DNA of 64,000 nucleotides, from positions 521,551 through 585,550 of the forward strand of contig JAREIK010002966.1 in assembly GCA_029783825.1 (NCBI GenBank), written 5' to 3'. A model generated the notes under the pieces. The model had not been told where the DNA came from. It saw nothing but the letters and a program-made list of their open reading frames with translations, and did not search any database. A program made the translations under genes and the position numbers. The DNA comes from Sapria himalayana (taxonomy: Eukaryota > Streptophyta > Magnoliopsida > Malpighiales > Rafflesiaceae). Of this stretch, positions 24,780 through 37,456 are shown in pieces (the first letter of the stretch is position 1; every line of letters begins with the position of its first letter).

Positions 24780-25130
24780 GATATCAAGTCGGCATACCTA
24801 CTATGCACCATCAACATCCACACAATTAGAATTCATAATATCACAAATGAATGGAGTATGTATACGAATAAGTTTATATAAGCAATCCAAGCATACCATG
24901 GTGATTAATGAAGAAGGATTTCAATAAAAGAAATAACATAATTAAAATGCACATGCTTGCATTAAGATATTCGTTGAAGAATTAGGGTATAAAACATACC
25001 TCAAATCAATGAAAAAGTATCGTTTATCTTCGATTAAATTTTGATGCATCAGTGTCGAGAGATAAATGGTGGACTGCGGAGGACTTGCACTTCACTTGTT
25101 AGAGTTGTCTTTCGAGTCTCGACAATAAGT
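24780..25130. other. Unique mid-GC segment in AT-rich leader
   Basis: About 350 bp of ordinary-complexity sequence absent from the equivalent place in element C (54130-54330). It includes GAGACTCGAAAGACAACTC on the minus strand. No protein match is recognised. It might be a captured fragment such as a 5' untranslated exon. Confidence 0.35.
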
Positions 25131-25199
25131 GAATATATATATATTACAAAAATAATTATATTATTAATTATTAAAACAGTAAATAAACAATATATATAT

Positions 25200-26190
25200 A
25201 TATATAAGATAAAAAGACTCATTTATTTTATTTACTATAAAAAATTGTTCAATAAAATTAATGTGCGTGTAGCAAGGTACACATGAAAAATAAACACCTT
25301 ATAATTTTTTATTATAATATTAATTAAACAATAAATATATAAATAATTTAAAATATATATATATGTTTAGCCTTATAAAAAAATATCAAATAGTTACAAA
25401 ATTAACAAAGTTCATAAAATAAGACTTACATGAAAAGATGATTTGTCTTCTAGCCACTCTCCTAAGAGTTATAAAATACTCTTAATGTTAAAAAATATAT
25501 ATAAATTTATATTTTATGGTTATAAATTTTTAAGTATTTATATTAATTTTTATGATGATAATATGAAATAATTGTAAAGGCATAAAATTTCATATTATTT
25601 GATATCATTATTAATTTTTTAAATTCAAAAAATTACTTAAAGTGAGAATATAATTCAAAAAAAATTATATTTATTATTTTTATAAAGATTTAATATTAAA
25701 AGTTAATAGTAAAAAGATTACTCAATTATTTAATTCTTATAAATTTTAGTAGGAGCAAACATTTATGTATTTATTTTAAAATATTAATTAATTTTTTTTA
25801 TCTTTATTGAAAAATTTTATATTTTTATTATATTTAAAGATTTTTTAATTTTGTATTAATTTTTTAAAAAGTTTCCTATAATCATATAATTTTTTTTATT
25901 CTTATAATAATATTAATATTTACTAGTTTATTTGTCAATTTAAATTTTTTTGAAAATATTTTATATTTTATAATACAATGAATAATTTTATATTTATATT
26001 AGTAAAAATTTTAGTGTATGTTAATTTAATATTTAAAATATCGAAAAAAATTATTATACTTATGAATTAATTATGTAATGTTACTTTAATTAAAAGTTTA
26101 GAAAAATTTTATATATATATATTTTTAAAATTAATACATCATAAAAAAGTTATTTTAGTCCTTATTTAGATAATTTTTTTTGTATAATCT
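25200..26190 (-). repeat. CACTA 5' leader, inverted copy A
   Basis: Reverse-complement homologue of 53190-54130 in element C. Shared landmarks are GTGTGTAGCA.AGCACAC with AAACACCTT, the AGAGTGGCT segment, TATGGTTATAAATTTTTAAG, and GGACTAAAATAAC next to the array. Homology stops abruptly at about 26190, where GATA array 2 begins, so the outer ~800 bp of the element end is missing. Confidence 0.82.
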
Positions 26191-26708
26191 ATTTGTCTAT
26201 TTGTTTTTAATCTATTCTTTTATCTATCTATTTATCTATATATCTATCTATCTATCTTTATATATGCATGTTTATCTTTCTGTCTATCTATTTGTCGATC
26301 TGTATGTCTATCTGTCAATCTATTTTATTACTATCAACATGTCTACCTGTCTATCTATATGTGTATCTACTATCTATCTATCTTTTTTTGTGACTATCTA
26401 TCAATATATATATATATATATATATTTATCTAGCTATATATCTATCTATCTATTAATCTGTCTAACTAGCTATCTGTCTATATGTCTAAATATCTTTATT
26501 TCTTTGTGTCAATATGTCTATCTATATATCTATTTAACTATCTATCTATCACTCTATCTAAATGTATTTTTATCTATCTTTCTATTTATCTTTCTATATA
26601 TCTATCTATTTGTTTGTCTATCTACTTGTCTATTTATATTTGAATCTATATTTCGATCTATCTATCTATCATTCTATCTGACTATCTATCTATTTGTCTA
26701 TCAATCTT

Positions 26709-26743
<35 letters not shown>

Positions 26744-27514
26744 GTTTATCTATATGTATATATATCTGTCAATTTGTTTGTCTATCTTCTTGTCTATCTA
26801 TTTGTGTATCTGTCTTTCTATCAATTTGTTTGTATGTCTGTCTATGTGTTTATCTATCTATCTATGTGTGTATCTATGTGTCTATCTGTCTATTTATCTG
26901 ATTATCTATCTATCTATCTATATGACTATCTATCTGTATATCTTTTTATATATCTATCTATCTACCTAACTCTGTGTCAATTTGTCTATCATTATTTTTA
27001 TCTATTTATCTGTCTTTCTATATGTCAATTTTTATGTCTATCTATCTATCTATTTTTATTGATATCTAACTCTTTATCTATATTAATATATATCTATCTA
27101 TTTGCTTTTCTATTTGTCTATCTAATTATCTATCTATGTGTCTATCTATATGTTTATCTGATTATCTATCTATCTATCTATCTATATATCTATAAGAATG
27201 TCTATCTGTTTATCTTTTTATCTATCTATCTACCTAACTTTGTGTCTCTTTGTCTGTCAATCTTTCTATCTATTTGTCTATCTATCTATATATTTAGTTT
27301 TATGTCTATCTATATGTATATCTGTCTATCTATCTATCTATTTGTCTATCTATCTATTTAACTATTTGTATTGATATCTAACTCTTTAACTATATTTCTA
27401 TATATCTATCTATTTGCATTTCGATTTGTCTATCTATATATCTATCCATGTGTTTATCTATGTGTCTATCTGTCTGTGTATCTATATATTTATCTATCTA
27501 TATTTCTATGTAAC

Positions 27515-27545
<31 letters not shown>

Positions 27546-30464
27546 TTATCAAACTATCTATGTGTCTATCTATCTATCTCTCTTTTATCTATCTATCTAT
27601 CTATCTATTTGTATTATTATTTGTATACATATCTATCTATCTATCTATATATCTTTATATCTATCTATCTATTTATCTATCTATTTAACTATTTGTCTAT
27701 CTATCTTTCTAATAATTTTTCTATCTATATCTTTATCTTTCTATCTATCAGTCGATCTCTCTATCTATATATCAATCAATATATCTGTATATTTATATGT
27801 GTATCTTTCTATCTATATATCTATCTATCTTTATATATGTATATCTATTTTTCTATCAATCTATCTATTTGTTAATCTATCTTTCTATCTATCTATCTAA
27901 CTCTTTGTCTATCTATATATCAATTGATTTATATGTCTATCAATTAATCTAGCTGTCTATCTATATATCTATATATCTTTCTTTCTTTCTATATATATGT
28001 CAATCTATATGTCAATCTATCAATCTATCTATCTACATATCTTTCTAAAAGTCTATCTATCTATCTGTCGATCTAGCTTTTTATCTATCTGCCTATATAT
28101 GTGTTTATCTATATATCTATCTATATATCTATTTATCAATTTATCTGTCTATCAATATATCTATTATACTATCTATCAATTTGTTTATCAATCTATTTAT
28201 CAATCTATCTATAAATGTATCAATCAGTCTATCTATCAACCAGACTATCTATCTCCCTATTTTATTATCTATCAATCAATATGTCTACCTATCTTTTTAT
28301 CTATTTATATATTTATCTATCTGTCTATCTTCCCGTCTATTTATCTGTCTATCTATCGATCTATATATCTGTCTATTTATCAGTCTATCTTTCTCTCTTT
28401 CTATCTTTCTATCTAACTATCTATCTATCAAACTATATATATATATATGTCTATCTGTCTATTTAACTATCTATCAATCAATCTATCTCTCTTTCTTTCT
28501 TTTTGTCAAACTATTTTACTATCTATATATATATCTGTCTATCTATCTAACTATCTATTTGTCTATCTATCTATCTCTCTATCTATCTTACTGTCTATCT
28601 ATTTGTTTATCTAACTAACTAACTAACTATCTATCTATCTATATATCTTAATATGCCTATGTGTCAATCATTCAATCAATTAATCTATCTATATCTTTAT
28701 CTATCTATTAATCTATCTGTCTATCTATATATTTCTCCATCTATTTATTTGCCTATCTATTTGTCTTTTTTTTCATCTCTCTCTATTTATTTGTCTATAT
28801 ATTTGTCTATCTATTTGATTATATATCTTTCTATCAATCTATCTATATATCAATCAATTTATTTTTTATATCTAAATGTTTTTCCATCTATCTATATAAA
28901 TATCTATCTATTTGTCTATCTATCTCTCTATATATCTATCTATTTGTCTATCTATCTCTATATCTATATGTCTATATATCTATCTATCTATATGTCTATT
29001 TATATTTCTATCTATATGTCTATTTATTTTTCTATCTTATTTGTCTGTCTTTGTATCTTTCTTTCTATCTTTCAATCTATCTATTAATCTATCTATCTAT
29101 TTGTCTATATATATATCAATATATTTGTCTATCAATATATTTATCTATTTATCTATCTATCTATCTTTTTATCTATCTATATATCTTTTTTTTCATCTAT
29201 ATGTTTATCTATCTATCTATCAATCTACATATCTATATGTCTATCTAACTATCCTTCTACCTATTTATCTATCTGTCTGCCTGCCTATCTTTCTATATAT
29301 ATTTATATTTATATATTTATCTATCTATCTATATGTTTATCAATCTGTCTATCTATATTTCTATCAATCTATCTATCAATCTATCTATCAAATTATCTTA
29401 AATATGTCTATCAATCTATCTATTATTCTAATTATCAAGTTGTCTATCAATCAATTATTCTAACTATATACATATGTATTTATCTATCTATCTGCTTATC
29501 TATCAATCTATGTATCTACATATATATATATATATATCTATCTATCTGACAGTTTATTTATTCATTTATCTATCTATCCATCTTTCTATCTATCTATATG
29601 ACTATCTATTATGTCTATCTATACATCCATATATCTATCTATCTATTCATCTTCCTTTTTATTTATCTATCTAGCTACGAGTCTTTTTAATTGACTTTCT
29701 ATTTGACTATTTATTGTCTGTCTATCTGCATGTCTATCTATCTATCTGACTATCTATATTTTTATCTATCTTTCTATCTATTTTTGCATCTATCTATCTA
29801 TCTATTTATCTCTCTGTATTTCTATATGTCTATTTAACTTTCTATCTGTTTAGATATCTCTATGTCTATTTGTCTATTTATCAGTCTATCTACTTATCTT
29901 TCTATATGTCTGTCTATCTTTTATTATATTTATTTGTGTATCTATATTTCTATCTATTTGTCTATCTATTTGTATATCTATCTGTGTATCTATTTGTCTA
30001 TCGATATGCCTATGTATCTATCTATCTAACTATATATCTATCTATCTAACTATATATCTATCTATCTTTATATTTATCTATCTGTCTATATATCTATTTA
30101 TATGTCTATCAATCTATATGTGTACCTATATATTTGTCAATATGTCTATCTATCAATCTATTTATCTATTTATTTGTTTATTTATCTATCTACTAATCTA
30201 TCTTTCTCTCTATCTATCTTTTTCTTTGTCTATTTATCAGTCTATATATCTATATAGTTGTATATCCATCTATCTTTCTATCCATCTATCTATCTATCCA
30301 TCAATTTTTTTTGTCCATCGATATATTTGTCTATCTATCTATTTGTCAAACTATCAATATGTTTGTCTAATTATCTTTATATCTGTATATATGTCTAACT
30401 TTCTTTTTATCTAATTATCTATATGTCTATGTAATTATTTATTTGTCTATGTATCTTTATATTT
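26190..30464 (-). repeat. GATA array 2 (TATC on plus strand)
   Basis: About 4.3 kb of degenerate TATC/TGTC/TTTC tetramers, the reverse complement of the other arrays. The plus strand is free of stops for long distances (up to 393 codons of Tyr-Leu-Ser-Ile type), a property of the repeat. The array is bounded left by CACTA leader A and right by a trinucleotide array. A 260-310 bp higher-order period occurs around 26860-27400. Confidence 0.98.
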
Positions 30465-30469
30465 GGCAG

Positions 30470-30830
30470 GTGCTACTGCCACTGCCGGTGCAGTCGCCGC
30501 TACCGAGGCTGCTTCCACTACCGCAGTTGCAACTACCGCCACTACCACCATTGCCACTACTACTGCCACCCCTGTCACCGCCGCCGCTGCCGCCGCTGCC
30601 ACTAATGCTGCCGCTTCCTCTGCTTCCTCCGTTGCCTCCACTACCTCCGCTACAACTGCTACCATCACTACTGCTGCTACCAATGCTGCCGCCGCTGTTG
30701 CCGCTGCCGATGCCGCAACTACCACTACCACCTCTGCTGCTGCCACTGCCACCGCTGCAGCTTCTGGCACCATTTCCACCACTACCATCACTGCCATGGC
30801 TACTACCATTGTCGTGGCTACTGTTGCTGA
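30470..30830. repeat. GCT/ACC trinucleotide array 2
   Basis: About 360 bp of GCC, GCT, ACC and ACT triplets, GC-rich against its surroundings and open in all frames. It is homologous in position to the arrays at 17376 and 31586. It abuts GATA array 2. Confidence 0.9.
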
Positions 30831-30970
30831 TAATAGGCTTTTACATGCCAATAATATGCAAAAACTCTACCCAAAAATTTGGAAAAATGCAACCATATTA
30901 AACGATATATAAAAATAGTTATTATAGACATGAACAAACAAAAATTACAGTTGATCATCATACAGTTTCA
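30831..30970. repeat. CACTA 3' conserved block, truncated copy
   Basis: About 140 bp similar to the start of 31955-32245 (AATAGGCTTT..ACATGCC, TATAGACATGAACAAACAAAA, ATCATCATACAGTTTCAGC). It is cut at 30970 and joined directly to the 3' non-coding block of the next copy, which shows a rearranged junction between two element ends. Confidence 0.75.
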
Positions 30971-31585
30971 GCAAAAATTTAATAAAATAATTTAATATAT
31001 TTAAATTAAATTTAATAAAAATAGAAACTATAAATTAAAATTTTAAATTAAACAAAAAAAATCATTTAATAACTTATTCTAATATAATATTTTAAATAAC
31101 TAAAACAATAAAATAATAAAAAATATATTACATTTTATTAATCAATGTATCTACCGACTGTGCATAAAGTATAATCTATCAATGCATTGATATTGCTTTC
31201 TTTCCCTCTGCTCCTCCGATCACCAACTTTCCACTGAAAAAATGCTATTCGAGTCAAGGTGCACCATGTTTGTTGAAATATGTCTTCACTTATACAAGCT
31301 TCGTATGGGAAACTATGCGGTACCATATTTGTACGAAATTTAAACCACCAAATCAAATAAAAATAAATAAAAAAAACTATGTTTTGATAAATATATATTA
31401 CTGCAGTAAATATGTACATATATACTAGTATTTCACTCGTACATATATTACTTTAGTAAATTGTACATATAAATTAGAGTATTAAGTGCACATATATACT
31501 GAGTACATATATATACTCAGTATATATGTACATAAATTACTGTAGTATTATATGTATGTAAATATTGACTATATACGTACGTATA
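30971..31585. repeat. CACTA 3' non-coding block plus quasi-palindrome array, H copy
   Basis: Positions 30971-31385 match 16740-17160. Positions 31385-31585 are ACTGAGTACATATATATACTCAGTAT-type units matching 17160-17375. The outer subterminal repeats and terminus expected to the left are missing. Confidence 0.82.
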
Positions 31586-31950
31586 TACCACATTTGTTGT
31601 TGTTACTACTGCTCCTGCTACTCCTGCCACTTCTACCACTAATTCTACTGTCACTACCACTACCACTGCCGATGCGGCTACTGCTACCACAACTATCGGT
31701 TTTGCCGCAGACACCACCGCCACTACTGCTGACACCGCCGCTGCTACAGCGGTGGCCGCCGTTGCCTCTGCGGTCGTTGATGCCGATGCGGCCGCTAATG
31801 CCGCCGTGGCCGCTGATGCCGTCGTGGCCGCTAATGCTGCCGTGGCCGATGATGCCGCCATGGCCGATGATGCCGCCATGGCTGCTGATGCCACTACGGC
31901 CGCCGCTTCTACTTTTATCACTGTCGTTGCTGTCGTCGCTATCGCTGCTG
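31586..31950. repeat. GCT/GCC trinucleotide array 3
   Basis: About 365 bp of triplets. The right part is a tandem of GCCGTGGCCG..GATGCC units of 18-27 bp. All frames are open; predicted poly-Ala, Ser/Gly or Leu/Pro peptides have no support as genes. Confidence 0.9.
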
Positions 31951-31954
31951 AAAA

Positions 31955-32245
31955 TATACATTTACATACTTATAATAGGCTAAAACTCTACCAAAAAAAT
32001 TCAGAGACAAAAACATATTCACAGATATATAAAAACAAATAATATAGACATAAACAAACAAAAATTAATGTTGATTATCATACAGCTTTAACAAAAATCC
32101 AAAAGATGTCCAGCAATTATGTTTAGAGATAAAGAGAGTGCAAAAATAAAATATTTTTAGAATAATAAAGATAAGATAAGCTACCCCTCTTTTTGACAAA
32201 GCTGAAATAGGTAAATATGAGACACATGCATTGGAAGGACCGTGG
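31955..32245. repeat. CACTA 3' conserved block, H copy
   Basis: Matches 18860-19130 (same strand), and 49200-49520 inverted. It lies directly downstream of the TnpA pseudogene on the minus strand and is presumably its 3' untranslated and flanking region. Confidence 0.85.
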
Positions 32246-32249
32246 TAAT

Positions 32250-33530
32250 ATTTGAATCCTTTGAATCAAGATTTTTTCTTTTCTCTCACAATGCTATCTG
32301 ATGCGCCAATGCTGCTACCTGTGACTCCATATAGGACATCTACTGTTGCATTGTTTTTTTTTAAATTCTTTATTTTCTTGCATTTCTTCCATCAAATTAG
32401 TTATCTGCTCATCCTTCTTTTTCATTTCAGTTTCCATATCTATAATACATTCATTTGCTTCCAATGCTTGTTGTTCGACCACCTATTCTACTATTGCTGA
32501 TACGGATGAATTAGAAGCACGACTGCTACAACAAATTGTCACTCCCTTAGAACCGATTCCGTACACTCGCTGCTTCTTTCGACCTCCAATTGTCTCCAAA
32601 TAAATAGGATCATAGTCGATTGGTAGAAGATCCATAGAACCCTCAACTTATTGATGAGCAGCTATCACAAGTTCCTTTATTATATCCTGAGATAAAATAG
32701 AGATAAAAACTATTCTAGATTTACAAAAAATAAAATAAATATTTTGCATTCAAAATAATTTTCAAAATGTACTGTAGTTTGATAAATTCTAATTAATATT
32801 ATAATTTCTTACTACAATCATCTAAGAATTATTGTCAACATACTGACCATCCACTTTCTTCACATGCATCTTTTTGAAAGTCTCATAAAAATTTGGATCT
32901 TGACCCAATTCTCCATCCTAGAATATGTTTTTATTAATTCATAAAAAAACAAATGATAACAAAATTTAACAAAATTATTAATACTATGCAGAGATTATAA
33001 TTATTAGACTATTAGGACAACCACAAAATATAGATATGTTTAGAATTTTAAATTTGTACAAAATCTCGAGCGTGCTCAATGCTCTACTTCGAACCTCCTG
33101 TGTGTTGACAGATTCCTATACCTAGTCCTGCAACCTCACTTCGTCGATTTTTCTTGGCAATATCTGAATTTTCTTCACATCTGGCTCCTCCCAATAATTA
33201 AGCCACTCAGGCCAGTCTTCCTCGGATATAAAAATAGGTCTTGCTTTCATTTTCTTTAATTTATGGACAAAATCAGAATGCTGTTGAGCAGCTTTGATCT
33301 CCCATAATGACTTTATCTTTCCATCAAATTTGAGTGCCCATGTGCATTGATTCTATAAAGTAGAAAAATGACAAAAGAATTTATATTAACAATAAGAACA
33401 TAATTATTTACTGCTTGAATAATAACTAACATAAAAGTTAAGTAATTAGATAATTATTTTTCAATTCTTTTGTTTTGTTATTTTTACCTGAAAGTCATTA
33501 AAATATGAATCTTTTTTTTTGTTTTGTTAA
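32250..33530 (-). pseudogene. CACTA H TnpA (Transposase_24) pseudogene
   Basis: The minus strand carries TnpA exons in order. CTWALKFDGKIKSLWE lies near 33350-33300. A stretch near 33240-33070 reads PIFISEEDWPEWLNYWEEP-like, with in-frame disruptions. LGQDPNFYETFKKMHVKKVD, then GQYVDNNS, lies at about 32910-32830 and is the Transposase_24 C-terminal motif. EGSMDLLPIDYDPIYLETIG then IGSKGV.ICCSSRASNSS lies at about 32640-32490. A coiled-coil EMKKKDEQITNLMEEMQE lies near 32430-32370. Introns separate the exons. The N-terminal exon was not found. It is the same gene as the plus-strand copy at 47067-49030 but lacks most of that copy's coiled-coil repeats. Plus-strand frames here are shadows. Confidence 0.85.
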
Positions 33531-33534
33531 ACTG

Positions 33535-33725
33535 ATTCTATAAAGCCGACATTCATAATGTCGACCTATGATTTTAAAAAAGTAACAGCCTGGCAATGGC
33601 TTCCTTTCACAATGACAGCTTTGCCACATTATTTCCAGACATGCTAGTTTGGGCATATTTTTGAAACCCAACTTAATTTTTAAAATTGTTATTATAAATG
33701 AAATAGTTTAGTACAAAACACGATA
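33535..33725 (-). mobile_element. Solo arm of the foldback element
   Basis: The reverse complement matches 50385-50575: TTTGTAC..AACTA, TTAAAAATTAAGT, GGTTTCAAAAATATG.CC, CATTGCCA.GCT and GACATTATGAATGTCGGCT. Only one arm is present, with no GAGCTC core. It sits exactly at the edge of GATA array 3. Confidence 0.75.
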
Positions 33726-34002
33726 AAAAGATATACATATCATTAGATAGCCACATAGATTGATAACCATATTGAAAGAAAAAAAGATAGACAGATATAA
33801 AAATAGATAGAAAAAAAGAAAAAAAGACTAATATTATAGATATTATAGATAGATAGAAAATACAAAGATAGATACTTAGTTAGTTAGAAAGATAAATAAT
33901 TTGATTAATAGATTGATTGATTAATTCTTTGATTAGTAGATTGATAGACATATAGAAAATATATAGTTACACAAATAGATAGAAAGATAGATATTATAGA
34001 TA

Positions 34003-34009
<7 letters not shown>

Positions 34010-34062
<53 letters not shown>
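34010..34062. repeat. (AC)n-(AT)n compound microsatellite
   Basis: About 14 AC units followed by about 12 AT units inside GATA array 3. Confidence 0.98.
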
Positions 34063-34063
<1 letters not shown>

Positions 34064-34979
34064 AAGATAAAGATAAGACAAATAAAAATATAGATAGATA
34101 GACACTTAGACTGATATACAAATTGACAGATAGACAGATAGACACATAGATAGATAAATAAATAGATAGATAGATAGACAGATAGGAAGATAGAAAGATA
34201 GATAGATAGAAAGATAGATAGAAAGATAGATAGATAGAAAGATAGACAGATTGAAAAGATAGACATATAAATTGATAGACACATATATTGATAGACATAA
34301 AGATAGATAATTATATAGATAGAGAGATAGCAGATAGACTGATCGATAGATATATAGATAGATTGAGATATATAAAGATAGATAAAAAGATAGACAGATA
34401 GATAGATAGACAGATATATGGATAGATAAAAAGATAGATAGATAGATATACAGATTGATAGATAATTAGATATATAGATTGACAGATACAAAAATTGACA
34501 TATTGATAGATAGATAAATAGGTATACAAATTGATAGATAGATTGATATATATATATATATATATATATTGATAGATATTTAAATAGTTAAATTTATAGA
34601 TAGATAGACAAATAAAAAGATAGTCGAATAGATAGATAGACAGATAGATAGACATATAGATAAATATTATGATAATTAGATAGATTGACATATAGAAAGA
34701 TAAATCGATAGATAGATAGATATATATAAATAGATAGATAGACAAATAGACTAATAGACAGATAGATACATAGACAAATTGACTAATAGATAGATAGACA
34801 GACAGACAGATAGATAGATAGATAGACAAAAAGATACTTAGATAGATAGATAGTTAGTTAGATAGATAGATAGACAAATAGATAGATATTTAAATAGATA
34901 GATACTTGCATATATAGATAGATAGATACATAAAAGGCAAATAGATAAAAAGATACATTGATAGATAGACATATAGACA

Positions 34980-35310
34980 TATACGTAGATACATAGACAG
35001 AAAGACAGTAAGACATGTAGACGGGTAGATAGGTATGCAGTCAGAATGGAATACTGGTAGACAAATAGATAGATAGACAAACAGGCAGATATACAATTCG
35101 ATAGATAGATAGATATACACATAGACACATAAATAGTTAGATAGTAAGATAGTTAGACAAGTAGACAGGTAGACATGTAGATAAGTAGATAGGTAGTCAG
35201 GAATACACGTAGATAGTATGATACGTAGACAAGTAGAAAGATAAACAAGTAGACATGAAGACTGGTAGATAGGTGTACATGTAGACAAGTTGACTGGTAG
35301 ATAGTTAGAT
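34980..35310 (+). repeat. GTAG/CATG-rich island 1 in array 3
   Basis: The tetramer phase changes to GTAGACAGGTAGACATGTAG-type units with little GATA, about 330 bp. Similar islands lie at 39868-40120 and 41145-41275. Confidence 0.8.
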
Positions 35311-36606
35311 AGTTAGAAAGATACACCGTTAGAAAGATAGATAGAGAGATATATATACAGATAAACAAATAGACTGATAGATAGATTTATAGATAGAAAA
35401 ATTGATAGATTGATTATTTAAATGATTGATTGATTGATTGATTGACAATTAGATAATTAGATAGATAGACTAATAGAAAGATCGAATGATAGATAGATAG
35501 ATAAATAGACAGATAGAAATATAAATAGATAGAGAGATAGATAGAGAGATTGACAAATTGACATATAGACTGATAGATAAATAGATAGATATATGGACAA
35601 ATAGAAAGATAAATAGATATACAGATAGACAGATAAATATATAAATAAATAGATATATATATATATGTATGTATGTATGTATGTATATATATAGAAAGAT
35701 AAATAGATAGATAAACACATGAAATAATAGAATTATAAACATATAGATGGATAAACATATAGATATATATAAAGAATGATAGATAGACAAACAAATAAAT
35801 AGATAGTTAGATTGACAAATTGACCAAATAGAAAGATAGACAAATAGGTATATAGATAGATAGAATTTAGATAGATAGGTTGATATAAAAATAGTTAGAT
35901 AAATTGGTAGATAAATAGCAAATCGATAGAGAGATAGATAGACATAGAGATAGACAAATAAACAGATAGATAGGTAGATACATAGATAGATTGATAGATA
36001 GACAAATAAATGGATTGTAAAAATAGATAGAGAGAAATATAGACATATAGTCAAATAGATAGTTTGACAGATAGAGAGATGGATAGATTAACAAATTTAT
36101 AGAGACATTTAGACAAATAGATAGATAGATAGAAATTAAGAAAGATAGATTGATATATAGATTGTTAGATAGATAGATAAATAGATAGACATATAGATTG
36201 AGAGACAAATCGACGGATAGAAAGATAGTTAGTTAGACATATAGATAGATAGATAGATAGACATATAGATTGAGAGACAGATAGACAAATAGAAAGATAG
36301 ATAGTTAGATATATAGATAGATTGAAATATAAACAGGTAAACAGATAGATAGACAAATAGACAGATAGATATCTAAAAAAATAGATAGATTGATAGATAA
36401 ATATACAGATAGATAGATAGACAGTTGACAGATAAATACATAGATATATTGATAGAAAAATATAGATTGATAGATAGATAGATAAATAGACATATATACA
36501 TATAAATAGATAGACATAAAGATAGATAGATAAATATATAGATAAATAGATTGGAAAATAGACTGATAAATTGAAAGAAATATAGACAGACATATAGATA
36601 GATAGA

Positions 36607-36705
36607 TATATATATATATATATATTTATATTTATTTATTTATTTATTTATTTATACTTATATTTATATTTATAATTATAATTATATTTATATTTATATA
36701 GACAT
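36607..36705. repeat. TA and TTTA island in array 3
   Basis: A TA run passes into TTTA and TTTATA units, then back to GATA. Confidence 0.9.
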
Positions 36706-37409
36706 ATATATAGATAGATAGTAAGATAGATAAATGAATTAATAGATAGACAGATAGATATATAGATAGATAGACTAATAGGCAGATAAATAGATTGAGA
36801 GATAAAAAATATTGATAAATAGATAGATGAACAATTAGATAAATTGATAGATAGATAGATATATATATATATATATATATAAAGAGAGATAGACAGATAG
36901 ATTGTTAATAGATATATACATAGTCAAATAGATATATTTATAGATAGAAACATAGATACATAAATAGGTAGATGGATAGATAGATAGATATATACATAGA
37001 TAGATATAAAGATACTTAAAAAGATAAATAGATAGATATACACATAGAATGATAAAATGATATACAGATAGAAAGATAAACATATTGATAGATGTAAAGA
37101 ATGATAGATAGACATATAGATTTTTTGATAGATAAATTGACAGAAAGATAGATATACAGATATATAAATAGATTTATATTTCAATATACAAATATATAGA
37201 TAAATAGATAGATATAAAGATAGATAGATAAATAGGCAAGTAGATAGAAAGATAAATAGATAGATAGTCAGATAGAATGATAGACAGATAGATAAATAAA
37301 CATATAGATAGATAAATAGACATATAGATAGATTAAAAGATAGATGGATAGAAAAATAGATTTTGAGATTGTCAGATAAATAGAATGATAGATAGAAAGA
37401 TATATAAAT

Positions 37410-37456
<47 letters not shown>

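Larger units (their letters stand above)
16247..26190 (-). mobile_element. CACTA element D/A, transposase-less deletion derivative
   Basis: The left end is CACTACAATAAAAATCCC at 16247, inserted in the F transposase. Reading right it has subterminal repeats, a 3' non-coding region, quasi-palindrome TA arrays, a trinucleotide array, another 3' block, the ~540-bp AT satellite, and at 25200-26190 an inverted copy of the 5' leader of element C. The order matches the two ends of element C/E with both TPase and TnpA missing. The far terminus is not seen, because GATA array 2 starts inside the leader. Treating 16247-26190 as one element is inference. Confidence 0.65.

Noticed and set aside
26180..27361. 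393-codon open frame of Tyr/Leu/Ser/Ile repeats (and dozens of similar ones in all four arrays)
   Set aside because: The TATC strand reads through in all three frames because TATC repeats give Tyr-Leu-Ser-Ile codons without stops. Overlapping open frames in every phase show that composition, not selection, explains them.
30443..30912. Three overlapping 134-152 codon frames
   Set aside because: Same trinucleotide-array artefact as at 17.4 kb.
31517..31983. Overlapping Ala- and Pro-rich open frames
   Set aside because: Artefact of trinucleotide array 3.
32252..32603. Plus-strand open frames of 82-85 codons
   Set aside because: They are antisense to the minus-strand TnpA pseudogene.
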